Position numbers and translations under genes: made by a program. Under the pieces are notes generated by a model. It did no database searches. It was not told the DNA's origin and was given only the letters and a program-made list of their open reading frames with translations. From Hypoxylon rubiginosum (taxonomy: Eukaryota; Ascomycota; Sordariomycetes; Xylariales; Hypoxylaceae): DNA of 64,000 bases. The stretch spans positions 124,001 to 188,000 of the forward strand of contig CADCXA010000034.1 in the NCBI GenBank assembly GCA_902806565.1, given 5' to 3'. Shown here piece by piece: positions 12,120 to 23,328 of the stretch; within the stretch, counting starts at the first letter, position 1, and each line of letters begins with the position of its first letter.

Positions 12120-13541
12120 ATGGCGTCCCCAAACTACAATCCGCACCCGTTGCCTACGCCGCCACAGCAAGGGCAATACCACACCGAACCTCACCAACCA
12201 CCCGTCCCCCCACATCGCCAGTATCAACAGCAGCCGCAACAGCAGCCGCAACAGCAGCCGCAACAACAGCCGCAGCCACGACAGCAACCGGCACCAGTGC
12301 CATCGAAACAGCCTTCCGAACCACAGAGACAAGGACGCAAGTCGAGGGCCTTTAGTTTCCGATCCGACAAATCTCAGAAGAGTGCCAACGGCCACCCGCA
12401 TAAGATCGACCTTCACGAGACGTCTGCAGAGAAGGACGCCAACCGCCTTCACGGAAAAACTGACCCTACTTTAGCATTGACTGAATCCGAACCAGGTACG
12501 TCGCTGGCTCTACTGCGGAATGCACCTAGAATAGCCAATTGGCGTGTACTAATACGAATTATAGCTATGGAAGCGCAATCCAAAGGAGGAATCAATGCTG
12601 TTTCTCTACGAACTCTTCAGCACAAGGATGTTTATGGCAACCCAATCAGTAAGTGTTGTGTCTTTCCTAGGTCTAATTTTATGCTAACCCGCATCCAAGC
12701 TGATCCCGACCGATCGAATCCCACTCGAAACCGAATGGAACGACCGCTTGACACAATTCGAGCCTTTGAGGCTGCTATTGATGGAGGGTACAATCGCAAG
12801 TCGATGCTGAGGTCGGATTCCGACTCGGTGGCAGACTGGAGCAGACGAGGGAGTTACTATGGAAGTTAGTTATATTTTTGTTTGTTTTCACTCAACGATT
12901 GCTCGTGCACAATCTCACACAGGACACGATTAGACAATAGCGGACCTCGTTTCCCCCAAGAGAGCTATTATGGCGGCCGGTCGAATTCAGCGTTTCGACC
13001 GGAGAGTGCGATGATCGAGCCGAGGCAATCGGCAATAATGAACGGCCCACGAGAAGTATATAACGATGGGCTTGATGGCAGTCCATATAGCAGCAACGAA
13101 GGCAGAAGAAACAGACATTCGCGTATGCAACCAGAACCATATATGAACGGTCGTGGGGTTTCCGATAGAAACGTTTATCCCACGCCGAACAACCATCGAT
13201 CATATGAAACGGTCGCGTCCGGCTCTGGCAGTGCGAGTCTGGGCGAGCCGGCAGGATATCTAACGGATCCAACTAGCAGCGATAACAGCTCAATCGACCG
13301 CCACTCTCCACCGAAACGACAGGAACCTATCAATGACTACGGCATCAGTTTTGGTCAGGCGACGCAACCACCAACTCTCGGTCTGAATAGTGCATCGGCG
13401 GGAGCTCCCCAAGTTCCTCGCAAAGAAAACGTTTCTATTTTGAGAAAACCGTCGAAGGCGGTAGAGGTTAACGTGTACTCCGAAGAACGTCCGAAAATTG
13501 AGAAGAGAAAGAGTTGGTTTAAACGATTAAGCAAGGCTTAA
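12120..13541 (+). CDS. DUF2406 family protein
   Basis: Fungal protein of unknown biochemical role; the family includes yeast Ymr295c and Ygr273c. Exons 12120-12495, 12565-12648, 12700-12864 and 12934-13541 sum to 1233 nt, 410 residues. After a Pro/Gln-rich start with QQQP repeats (residues about 38-60), the DUF2406 core appears: KSRAFSFRSDKS, then HKIDLHETSAEKDANRLHGK, TLQHKDVYGNPI and DPDRSNPTRNRMERPLDTIR. The C-terminal half is Ser/Asn-rich and looks disordered, ending in a basic patch (EKRKSWFKRLSKA). Intron 1 carries a TACTAAT branch point. The acceptor of exon 4 (12931-12933) was chosen because it restores frame. Family assignment is firm; function is open. Confidence 0.88.
12230..12283 (+). 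repeat. CAG/CCG-rich repeat encoding QQQP
   Basis: A 12-nt unit (CAACAGCAGCCG and variants) repeats about four times inside the first exon of the DUF2406 gene and encodes a Gln/Pro tract. The unit length keeps the frame, so copy-number change would alter only the tract length. Confidence 0.8.
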
Positions 13542-14450
13542 GTCGGCAGGTGAAGGCGGATCGGGTGCCTCTACGTAATGAAGTTGTTTACTTTCACCGC
13601 GAGATACCCTTGTCTCTGATGGCCCACGGCATTCTCATGATTGACGCTCTATTTCATACCCAATATGGACAGAAGTCCTCGACGATGATCACGGAACGAA
13701 TCGAGTTTATATTCACGTGGAGAGCTCAGTTAAGCACGAGGACCAATTGGGTCGATACTACGAATCCCAGCATCGGCTATAGAGTTTTGAGACTCTATTT
13801 TGGACTTTGATGTTGTGAGAGGCGACTCTAGTGGGCTACGAAGGGTAACGTTAGGTACGGGTGTTTAGTCAGGTTTGGAAGGCCATGTTCATGAGGTCAG
13901 GAATATTTGGAAGACACAGATGTTGGTCACATACCCTATCGCCCATCCTTAATACCCCTATTCTTCATGTTGTCCCTTAAGTGGCAGATACACGCAGCCT
14001 CTCTTGGGGGTGGCATGCGAAGATGAGATCGGACTGGCAAGAGGGTTTGGCTCCTCTTTTGATAAGTGGCTATTTGCTAGATTAGAAATGTCACAATTGA
14101 CTATAACGTCAAATTGACGATACCGCATTATGAAGTACCACATTGACATGAGGTTATGAACGATCTGAAGGTAACTTGATGCTATGGCGAGCACGGAAAT
14201 GATATGTCAGCTTGGATTTCTAACGTAGATGCCTCTACTGTGTTAAGCAGACGATAGTACCATAGCTCTTGTACTGCACACCATGATCTAATTATACTGA
14301 GATATATCTGTTTGCTTTTTTAGATGACATGAATTGTACTTTATAATATCCGGGTATCTTTGGCTTAGCATTAAGTCCAAATGCCCCGAACCAACGTTCT
14401 GACAATTGCTGGGAAGAAACTATTTAAATGTACAGCACAAGCCTCGTTCT
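13542..14450. other. convergent spacer (DUF2406 / VMA21)
   Basis: Both neighbours end here, so this is shared 3' sequence. Open frames at 13550-13810 and 13958-14194 have no recognisable content. No strong repeat seen. Confidence 0.5.
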
Positions 14451-15295
14451 TCATTCCTTCTTAGCCCCCTTCTTCTTGGCCTCGAGCTGCTCTGACTGGT
14501 CTTCGTTCATAGCGACAATCACATAACCTACGAGGACCACATTTGCCATGATAGCAGCCAGGGCACCCGCGTACGTCGAGTTCCCTACTTCGTTGTCAGC
14601 TTGCCTGTAAAAAATGTAAGGTATATAGAATTGTTAGTAAAGTCCCATCAGGCACTCAATGAGATAGCTCAATATTGGCACCGAGCCGCAGCCCCCCCCC
14701 CCCCCCCCCCCCCCCAACCCCAGGGAAAGGCTAAGAGAATCTAACGCGTAATTTCAGGACGACTCCATAGCTCGGAACCTCTCAGCCAAAGCCGTTTGAT
14801 GCGTAATAGTAATATTCCAACACGAGGTACTCTATATAACTCATTTTTGCTGGTTTGATATTTGGGGTGGTAAAGCTGAAAAATGTGTCTTATGGCAGCT
14901 GGTAGGATATAGCCTACAAGCAAGTAATGATGCACGTAGGGAGATGCTAGTTACAGCAAGGGTAGTGAAGCTAACATACCTTTGAAGATAGTGTTTACCG
15001 TCAAGAAGTAGGAACCGATGGGTACCACTACCATGGCGAAGGTGAAAGCTAAGAGCTTGAGAATTACATCCCTGACGGCGATATTAGTTCAAGGTCATCC
15101 GATAGCGAGGGAGTGGTGGAATGGAATTGAGAGGGAAGAGCAACGAGAACGGAGAGTTCGGACAAGCCTATTAACTCACATTGGAACGGCCGGCGCGGTG
15201 CTGCTGGACTCCTGGCCTGGGACGGCGCTGCTGATGTCGTCGTCATCTCTGTCGAGGATGGTCTTCTCCGTGGAAATGATACGACGAGTTGCCAT
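14451..15295 (-). CDS. VMA21: V-ATPase assembly integral membrane protein Vma21
   Basis: ER membrane chaperone needed to assemble the Vo sector of the vacuolar H+-ATPase. Exons 15295-15180, 15071-14980 and 14584-14451 sum to 342 nt, 113 residues. The N-terminus MATRRIISTEKTILDRDDDD is family-typical. Two membrane segments follow: about 46-64 (LLAFTFAMVVVPIGSYFLT) and about 79-98 (YAGALAAIMANVVLVGYVIV), with the conserved FKGNSTYAGA between them. The tail ends KKKGAKKE. Intron 2 is unusually long (395 nt) and contains a 24-C tract. The lysines of the tail sit at -3 and -2, not the classical -3/-4. The gene is divergent from the Fun30-type gene. Confidence 0.9.
14692..14715. repeat. homopolymer C24 tract
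   Basis: Twenty-four consecutive C on the + strand, inside intron 2 of VMA21, so the pre-mRNA would carry a G24 run about 107 nt before the 3' splice site. Long G runs can form quadruplexes and are also prone to sequencing-length error. Confidence 0.9.
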
Positions 15296-16234
15296 TGTGT
15301 GTCTCTCTTTCTTTCAGTAATGCCTATGGTGGTGATTGATAACGCGGCCTAGCAGGGATGGCAAGTTTGTTAATCGACAACAATGGTATTGTCGTCTGTT
15401 TGTTGTGTTTCTATTGCTAAGCAGCAGACTCAGATATTGTTAGATGAGGCTCAAAGGAGAGGGACAAGGTTAAGCGCTAAAGTTAAGCGGATAGGCACAT
15501 ATTTTAAGGGGTACAACCAGGTCCCTACGTGGTACCCAGTTAGTTCCTACGTGCTGGAGGGGGGTGCCTAAACTTCAATGGTTCTTTTCAGCCTTTGTAT
15601 TCTATGGGCCGGCCTCCGTTAAGTGAAACAAAGTAAAATATAATTTCTTCCACGATACGATTCAAAGGAGACGTTCCCTTGATTTCAATAATTAGCTAAA
15701 TACCTTTGCCTGAGGTACATATTGTGCCAAGGTCTCACGTTACGAAATTGGATTTCTGAGCACGGACGTACACAAAAATCAATTAAAAACGATTCCCTAC
15801 GTCAGCTGACAGCGCGCCGGTAGCACTCCACTACCCCATTTTCACCGCGTTTAGGCGCGTTCCCACTTTAATTCTCATGCGGCGGACGTCAAAAATCTAC
15901 CTGAGGGTTTCTTCGCCGTCGCAACTCTCTTTTACATTGTGCGTTTTCTCATACTCTGCCTTTAGGTAGATATATACCGACCTCTCTACCCAACCACCCC
16001 ATGCAGATGTGCATTCCTGAACTACGGTTTCAGACGGTACATCTCTTGCAATAACGCTCATTAAATTCACCTGGGTTCCTTTGCTTTCTTTTACGTCGCT
16101 TCGCCACTCGCTATAGACTTCACCAACGATAAGGAAACCGACCCAGGCTAATTTTATCTTGCTCTGAGTTCTCTTCGATTGCTATTCTCGTACCTGGACC
16201 CCTGCAATTGGTTTCGCCAATCCAACTCTCTACA
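15296..16234. promoter_or_regulatory. divergent promoter region (VMA21 / Fun30-type gene)
   Basis: A 939-bp spacer between two divergent start codons must hold both promoters. The frame at 15383-15571 has no recognisable content. Pyrimidine-rich sequence, as is common in fungal leaders, precedes the + strand start between about 15900 and 16100. Confidence 0.5.
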
Positions 16235-19200
16235 ATGGGGCGGGCATCTTCGTCGTTCCCGCCCGGCGGCTCTGCCTCGATCCCTGGCACTCCGGGATCG
16301 GGCCGCAAGGCTCAGCCCAGCAATCCCCCGCAGAACTCCAATGCGGTATATATCGAGATAGATGATGACGATGACGACGTAGACGAGCTTGCACAAGACA
16401 GTATTCCGTGCTCCTCGCCATACTTCACTCAACCAACGCAACTCGTCAATAGGGCTACTCAACCTACCCAGATAGTGAACAGAACTACTCTGGCCATGCC
16501 ATCGTCCCCTCTGGTTCCGAGTACACCGACCGCGGTTATTGAGGTTCCCGCTTCATCACCATTCCGGTCTAAGAGCGAGGCAAGATCTTCGTCAGTGTTG
16601 GACAAGAAGCCTGGCGTGGCCAGTAGAGTGGGGTCATTAATGGCACCGGCCGGTACCTCCTTTAGACCACCTACAGTGAAACAGGCACTACAAAGAGCCA
16701 ACAAACCCGCTGTTCAGAGAGACTATCTCGACATATCAGATGACGATTTGTTGGCAGACTATAAGAACGACGACAGCTCAGATGACGAAAGGCCACCTAG
16801 GGGGGATATTCGGCCTTCGTCATTTGTTAAGAAGGACAATTCATTACTCTCGTCGAAGCTAGAGGTTGTACAGCCACGTGAGCCGGATTTATCTCTCAAC
16901 GATATCCGCGATATAAGACTACGACACTTGACCCGCCAGGTTTACAGTATTGTTCGGGATGCCGTGCCGGGTGTTACTATTCAAGCTTGCAAGGAGGCAT
17001 TGCAGAAGGATTTTAGTTGGCAGGTGTCTAAGGCGGTCGACTTATTGACCGGCAGAACTCCTAAAACGCTCTCGACGTCGAAGCCCACTAGTGCAGCTGA
17101 CGATGGCCCTAGAAAGACCGCTGGCACAAAAGACAAATTAAAAAGCGAGTCGACTTCAAACACCATCAAAAAAGGACCTGCCGATCACCCAAAAAATTCT
17201 TTGCATCCTTTTTTCAAAAGAACACCCTCCGATGCAAATTCGAGTAACTCTTATACTTCCACACAACAATCTGATTCACAGAACTCGAACAACCATATTG
17301 TTCCCTCGAAGCCCGTACCTCGAAAGCGTCTTGTACAAAAACGAAGAACATCGCCAACCCCACCTGAAATATTTTCTCTTACATCGTCAGCCACATCCGC
17401 ACTTACTACCCCCGACGAATCTAGAAAAGCTTCTCCTGCCATGGATACCATGATTCCCACCGGCGCAGTTCGAACCTTTTCGCCCTCTCCCGAGGCGAAA
17501 CCCCAGCCGCGACGAGGACGTCTCATGCGAGGTCGTAAAAATCGAACCCCGTCACCTGTCGCCATCAGTTCGGATTCGGACTCCGAATTGACCCTTATCC
17601 AGTCGAAAAGCGTCCATCCTCAAAAGAGGTTGGCCGATACGGAGGCTGAACCTCGACAGCAGAAGAGAGCGAAAGTGGAGTATTATCCAAGCGAAGCTAG
17701 CAGCTCCGAGGACGAGGAGGGAGGATCTACAAAGGTTCTCGAATACCTTAATACTTGCACCGTTGAAGCTCTCGGTCGCATGATCGGTTCGATTATAGAT
17801 GCGAAGTTCATGGTTTTTTCGCGGCCGTTTAAACGCATCTTGCAGGCGAAGATGGTGTACCGCGAGGAAAAGACAAAGGGCAAGTCTAAGCCGAAGAAGA
17901 AGGTGATTGGAGAATACATAGTGGAGAAGCTGGACTCTTGGTTTGAAGCGTGCGATGCCGCCACGGCGGTGATCGATGAATGCGAGACGAGAGGTATCAC
18001 CATACAGAAGAGCATGTCTGAATGGGTTATGGATAGAAATGGCATACGCAAGCCTAACGCTGACACCACCGAACTCCCAATCTCGAAGAAACCGCAGTTG
18101 ATGAGCGAGGACGTCGAGCTTAAATCATATCAGCTTGTCGGTCTGAACTGGATGAGCCTGTTACGCGCTCAGGGATATGGCGGTATACTAGCTGACGACA
18201 TGGGTCTCGGGAAGACGTGCCAAGTCATCTCCTTCATCGCTCATCTTGTCGAGTCGGGCCATGGACGCGGAAGGCCTAATCTAATAGTGGTTCCTGCAAG
18301 CACGTACGAGAACTGGATCAGCGAGTTCGGGAAATTCGCTCCAGGTATAACGGTCTTACTATACACGGGACAACACCGAAGGGATATCGACCCGGAGGAT
18401 GCCAAGGGATACGACGTAGTTCTTACTTCTTATCCGCAAGTTGACAGAAAGCCAGAGGATCTGTCCTTTTTGAAGAAGATCCGACCTTACGTATGTTGAC
18501 CGTATCCTTTTATTGATCGTAAAACCTAACTAATATGTACTTAGGCTGCGATTTTCGACGAGGGGCACAAGTTGAAGAACAAGGACACTATACTCTACAA
18601 GCAGATGATGCAAGTCCCTACCAAAATGCGTCTTATCCTGAGTGGCACCCCCATCCAGAACAATCTAAAGGAACTCTTAACTATGCTCCGATTCATTGAG
18701 CCTAGCCTCTTCGAAGAAGAGTCATTCGAGACTCTGAACACGATCTTCGAGGCGAAGGTAACTAGTAAGGATGTTTTCAACTTTGCGGCATTGGCATCGG
18801 AACGGGTCAGCCGTGCCCGTGCAGTTATGACCCCCTTCATTCTACAGCGACGTAAGGAGGACGTCATCGATCTTCCGAAGAAGACGGAGCGACTTGAAGT
18901 CGTCAGTATGCTTAGCACCCAGAAGGAGATTTACGATTCCATCAAAAGCAAGATGGGAAGCAATGGCAAGTCCAAGGACGCTCATCCTTGGATGCAGCTA
19001 CGAAAGGCTGCAATTCACGACCAACTATTCCGACGCCACTTTGACGATAGCAAAGTCAAGAAGATGGTAGACATATTGTGGAAGAAATGCAGTGCGGAAG
19101 AACTATGGGTCCAGAACAAGGAAGATCGGTACAAGACTCGTCTCTTGGAGGACTACATGACGAAATCGGATTTCGCCCTACATCTGGTGTGCAAGGAATT

Positions 19201-19804
19201 CGGGAAGTACATTAGCCACCTAGATTTACCCCACCGCTCGTGGGAGAAGAGTCCGAAGGTGAAGAAGCTCCTCGAGCTCGTTCGAGGTTACCAGAAGACA
19301 GGCGACCGGGTGTTGGTCTTCAGCCGGTTCGAGATGGTGGTCGACATACTCCGAGAGACCTTCCACTTCTCGAACATCCCCTACTGCTGTCTTACGGGGA
19401 TGACCGATACCGCGGAGAGATTCCCCGAGTGCCAACGCTTCACCGACGACCCGAACATCCCCGTCTTCCTCCTCACCACCGGGGCAGGCGGCACGGGCCT
19501 GAACCTCACGGCCGCCAACAAGATCATCCTGTTCGACCAGTCAGACAACCCGCAGGACGACGTGCAGGCGACGAACCGCGCCCACCGTATCGGGCAGACC
19601 CGCGACGTCGAGGTCATCCGGTTCATCACCGAGAAATCGGTCGAGGTCCTGATCTACAATTCGGGCGTCAAGAAACTGGCTCTCGCCTCCAGCGTCGAGC
19701 AGCAATCGGGGGCCGCGCCCCAGGACGAGGAGTCTGTCGAAGAGCAGTGCCGGAAGCGGATGATCCTGGGAGGTGACGAGACCGAAGAACTAGAGCCGGT
19801 CTAG
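16235..19804 (+). CDS. SNF2-family chromatin remodeller, Fun30/SMARCAD1 type
   Basis: Nuclear ATP-dependent remodeller; family members act in heterochromatin silencing and DNA-end resection. Exons 16235-18490 and 18545-19804 give 1171 residues. The first ATG is 16235; the frame is open upstream only from a TTG. The N-terminal half is disordered, with acidic patches and a CUE-like helical segment at about 232-274 (LTRQVYSIVRDAVPG...DLLTG). The helicase part has the ATP-binding motif DDMGLGKT (about 654-661), then DEGH at 757-760 (this subfamily uses Gly where others have Ala), SGTPIQNN, and the C-terminal GTGLNLTAANKIILFD and NRAHRIGQTRDV. The single intron separates motif I from motif II. The last 550 nt are clearly more GC-rich than the rest. 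Confidence 0.92.
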
Positions 19805-19865
19805 GCGTCATAGGACGTCTAAGTCCGAGCCAAAGCGCCGGACGAACATATATCATACCCTCCTC

Positions 19866-19957
19866 CCTCTCTTTACCCTCCTCCTCCTCCTCCTCCTCTC
19901 TCCCTCTCCCTCTCCCTCTCTTCCTCTCTTCCTCTCCTCTCTCTCTCTCTCTCTCCT
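19866..19957. repeat. CT-rich microsatellite cluster
   Basis: Adjacent simple repeats: CTC triplets, TCTCCC hexamers, CTTCCT units and a (CT)n run, all pyrimidine on the + strand. It sits about 60 nt after the stop of the Fun30-type gene, so it is probably in its 3' UTR or just beyond. Confidence 0.9.
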
Positions 19958-20104
19958 GTCTTTGCAATATGTACTTGCATTGACCACATACCTCCCCCAT
20001 CTCACAGAGGAAGAGAATAGTGTTAGAATCAACCGATACCCCGGACTTGTAGTTTTGTGTTTAAAAGCCGGTGGTTATGCATAAGCTTGTTTTGTCTTCA
20101 AGAG

Positions 20105-20148
20105 ACACTTCCGTCTTGGACGGAAGAGATGGATAACGACGGAAGTGT
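20105..20148 (+). other. alternative hairpins (three-arm inverted repeat)
   Basis: The arm at 20105-20115 (ACACTTCCGTC) can pair perfectly with 20138-20148 (GACGGAAGTGT). Its inner 8 bases (20108-20115) can instead pair with 20119-20126 (GACGGAAG) around a 3-nt TTG loop. The two folds are mutually exclusive. It lies about 300 nt past the stop of the Fun30-type gene. Confidence 0.6.
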
Positions 20149-20418
20149 GCAACGTGTTCTCCAAGAGCACATTAATGCAATACGATCAGGAGGTACATAA
20201 ATTAATCAGAAATGAGTTCAGACACACAAAACATCATTCGATGAATTCTAGAAGTGAAGAAAGTATTTTGTGCTCGCTGGTTTGACCTATCCATTTATAT
20301 ATGCTATCCATTGCTGTAGTCGTAATAATAGTAGTTCTAATCGTCTCCTATCCTATCAAGATGTTCTTTCCCCCTTCCCCTTTTTTTTTCGCTTTGTTCT
20401 TTCTTATCCCTTTCGAAC

Positions 20419-20463
<45 letters not shown>
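20419..20463. repeat. (CTA)15 microsatellite
   Basis: Fifteen uninterrupted CTA triplets on the + strand, in the spacer between two convergent genes. It is non-coding. Confidence 0.95.
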
Positions 20464-20574
20464 GATCCTATTTATATCGTTCCTACATCATCATCATCGC
20501 CATCATCTCTCTCCCTCCCTCTCCTCCTCTCTCTCTCTCTCTTTCATCTCCCCCTCAATTAGGTATTCATTCAA

Positions 20575-22778
20575 CTACCGGGGTTCTGGGGTGGTTTCCT
20601 CGGTCCAGGCGCGGAGCGGCAGCTGGCCCTTGGGCATGGACATGAGGCCGTCGAACTCGTCCTCGGCGAAGCCCGCGAGGCCGGTGGCGCCGACGTGGTC
20701 GGCGAAGCGGGCGGGTTCGGAGGACAAGGAGGCTCCGTCGGGCAAGAAGAGCGGTACGTCGGGGTCGGCGATCCAGGGGGGGCCGCGTCCGCCGGTACCG
20801 GTATCGGTGTCGGCGCTAGCGGCGCGCATGGCGGCGTCGAAGCCGGCGCGCATGGCGGGGACGACGCCGACGGAGGTGTAGCTGGGTCCGGCGACGGAGA
20901 GGCGCCCCCCGGGGAAGGCGGCGAGGAGCTCGCGGTGGGCGGCGGCCATGCGGGCGCGGTGGCCGACGTGGTGCTGGGGCAGGCAGTCGGGGCAGAGGGT
21001 GGCGTCGGCGAAGAACGGCTCGTCGGGCGAGATGCCGAGGTGGTGGCGGACGGCCTGGACGGCCATCTCCTGCGCCATGGCGGCCGTGGGCAGGGCGCGC
21101 CAGCCGGACCAGTGGTGGCCGCCGAGCATGACGGTGAGCTTGGTGCCTTCGGGCTCGTCGGCGCTCGGGGGCGCTATGTCCGAGTCGAAGAGGACGCCGA
21201 GCAGGCACTCGTCGTTGTCGGGCGCCGACGCCGGCACCAGGTACCCGAACCCGGGGTTCCGCGCCAGCAGGTCCGGGTTCGGGAACCAGAGGTTGACGAC
21301 CATGATGGTGACGGCCGAGGTGGCGGCCAGCGAGGGCAGCGAGTCTTTAGGCTCGACGAGCTTGGCCAGGTGGCCCGAAAAGAGGGTGCAGATGACCTGG
21401 TCGTACTGCTTCGTGGTTTTCTCGGTAGACACCTATATGAGAAGAAAAGTCGAGTATTAGCGCTAGATCAAAGTTATATGTCTGACAAGGGACTAGAAGA
21501 AGAGGAATATTCACCGATACCCGGCTGCCTTTGTCGGCCAGAGAGGTGACTCGGCTCTTGGTCTTGATGGTCACGTTGTCGCGCGCCTCCAGATCCTTCA
21601 CCAAGGCGTCCACGAGCGAGATCAGGCCGTCCTCGAACATCATCAACGACTTGCCGACATTCGAATCGGCAAGCCGGGCGACCTCGCGCCAGTTGGGACC
21701 GCTGAACATGTCGTAGATGAGAGCCATGTCCTTCACGTCCACCCACAAGCAGCCGGGCCGCGACGGGAGCCTCCTCCTCCGCACGGCCGCCTCGAGCATC
21801 GTGCACTTCGCGCTCAGCTTGTACACGTCGCCGCCGTAGATGCCGTGCATCATGGCGGACGCCAGGTTCCTGACCAGCCGCGGGTCCGTGCCGATCTCCT
21901 CCTCCATGAACTCGCCCACGGACACGTCCGGGGCTAGCGCCTCGCTGGGGTGACCGCGAGGGCGGTCATCATTCGAGCGCAGGATGTTCATACCAGTCCT
22001 GACAGCCCCATCCCAGAGCGGTTCCGTGAACATGGACTGGAGCGAAGAGATGACGTTGCTTAAGGATAATTTGGAACTCGGCATCCTGACCAAGTGGTCC
22101 GGATAGTAGATGTAGCGGTCGATATGGCTGGTCCAGGAGTGAAGCTTGCTTTTCAGATTCAGATTGGCTACCTTGCGGAAGATATATCTATCAGCATGTG
22201 ATGCTCGGCTCGTCTAGGACAAGATAGAATTGATTTATATATATATATATATATATACTCACCACATCGTAGAAGACGAGGTCGTCATACTTGGCAGACC
22301 TGCCGCTAGTCCGTAGCATGCGCGGGCCGTGCTGGAACAAGACCCGGTCGTTCTCCCCGTCGCCCACCTGCATCGTCTTCCCCTCCACCCAGCCGCCGAG
22401 CTTCGAAGACGCCTCGTAGAGCGTGATGTTCGCGTTCTTCGCGTGGCGGGCGAGGTAATGCGCCGCGGTCAGCCCGGTGATGCCGCCGCCGAGGACGGCG
22501 ATTTCTCTCGGTCTGCCATTGCTCGCCGTAGCAGCAGTCGCAAAAGTTCGGGTCCGAGCTCGCGGGAGCGTCTCAGTTCTAGCACGGGTTCCTCGTTGTC
22601 CAATGGAAGGATGTAGTATCGCGCCCCGAGCTGCCAGAGAGCTCAGTGGCCTCGAAGTCGGTCTCGAGATACATGTGCTGGCGGACAGTGGGGTCAATTG
22701 AGAAGCGCCATGTCGGGCGTTGCGGTAGGCAGATCTAAGAAGGTTTATAAAGACGTCTTCTGAGCGTTTAGAAGACAT
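20575..22778 (-). CDS. HEM14: protoporphyrinogen oxidase, mitochondrial
   Basis: FAD enzyme that oxidises protoporphyrinogen IX to protoporphyrin IX, the step before iron insertion in haem synthesis, on the mitochondrial inner membrane. Exons 22778-22263, 22213-21515 and 21432-20575 are all phase 0 and sum to 2073 nt, 690 residues. The Arg/Ser-rich, acid-poor first 90 residues look like a mitochondrial presequence. The FAD dinucleotide motif IAVLGGGITGLTAAHYL is at 93-109, followed by LYEASSKLGGWVEG and FQHGPRMLR. The C-terminal half contains MVVNLWFP and the FAD-contacting end region SYTSVGVVPAMRAGFDAA. The protein is longer than yeast Hem14 (539), mainly in the N-terminus and C-terminal loops. 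Intron 1 carries a (TA)11 run. It converges on the Fun30-type gene. Confidence 0.92.
22236..22257. repeat. (TA)11 microsatellite in intron
   Basis: Eleven TA units inside intron 1 of the protoporphyrinogen oxidase gene, directly beside its 5' splice site (ACTCAC at 22257-22262 on the + strand). Confidence 0.9.
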
Positions 22779-23328
22779 TGAACTCGTAGGATAGCTGGCC
22801 GTAGCTATAGAAGTTACATGTTGTTAACGCCTCTCAACATGTAAAATTCTACAAAGTGTGGCGCAATACGCTGAATGTAGGGAGGGAGATATCATAGTGG
22901 GGTACCTAGGGGTATGGAGACGTACGATGTAGGTACCCCGTTCTTTAGGTACTCCTAACACAACCCCTGAGATACATATGTATGACACGACCATCGAACG
23001 AATATTTCACCTCGGCAGGACACGAAAAAAACAATCACTGCATAACGAGACTCAAGCCAAAAGATTGTAGGCAAATCACAAATGCATTGGGGTATATTGT
23101 GTTCCGCAGCTGCGCTGGAAGTCCCTTGACTTTTCCTTTCCTATCACCAACCTAACGCCTGTAATAATAGTCTAGAAATGCGAAGCATCGCCTCCCTCCG
23201 CTGTCCACTTCGTACAAATGTGAGTCTACCACCTTGCCTTAGACCATAGGCACACCAGCCATACAGAACCGCTCTATTCCCTTTAAATGCCCCCCCCAAC
23301 CAAAACCTCTACTTCCTCTCGGAAGAAC
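22779..23328. other. spacer upstream of HEM14, downstream of NAB2
   Basis: Holds the HEM14 promoter and the NAB2 3' end. The word GGTACCTAGG and near variants recur at 22900-22950. No gene or RNA is visible. Confidence 0.5.

Larger units (their letters stand above)
19805..20574. other. convergent 3' spacer rich in microsatellites
   Basis: It lies between the stop codons of the Fun30-type gene and protoporphyrinogen oxidase. It holds a CT-rich run, a (CTA)15 run, a further CT run at 20508-20545 and a pair of alternative hairpins at 20105-20148. The open frames here only translate repeats. Confidence 0.7.

Noticed and set aside
20695..21549. 284-codon + strand frame opposite protoporphyrinogen oxidase
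   Set aside because: Gly/Arg/Val-rich translation typical of the reverse of a GC-rich coding exon; the - strand has clear enzyme motifs.
23280..23328. A-rich autoregulatory tract after NAB2, as known in yeast
   Set aside because: The sequence just past the stop has no long A run in the sense direction.
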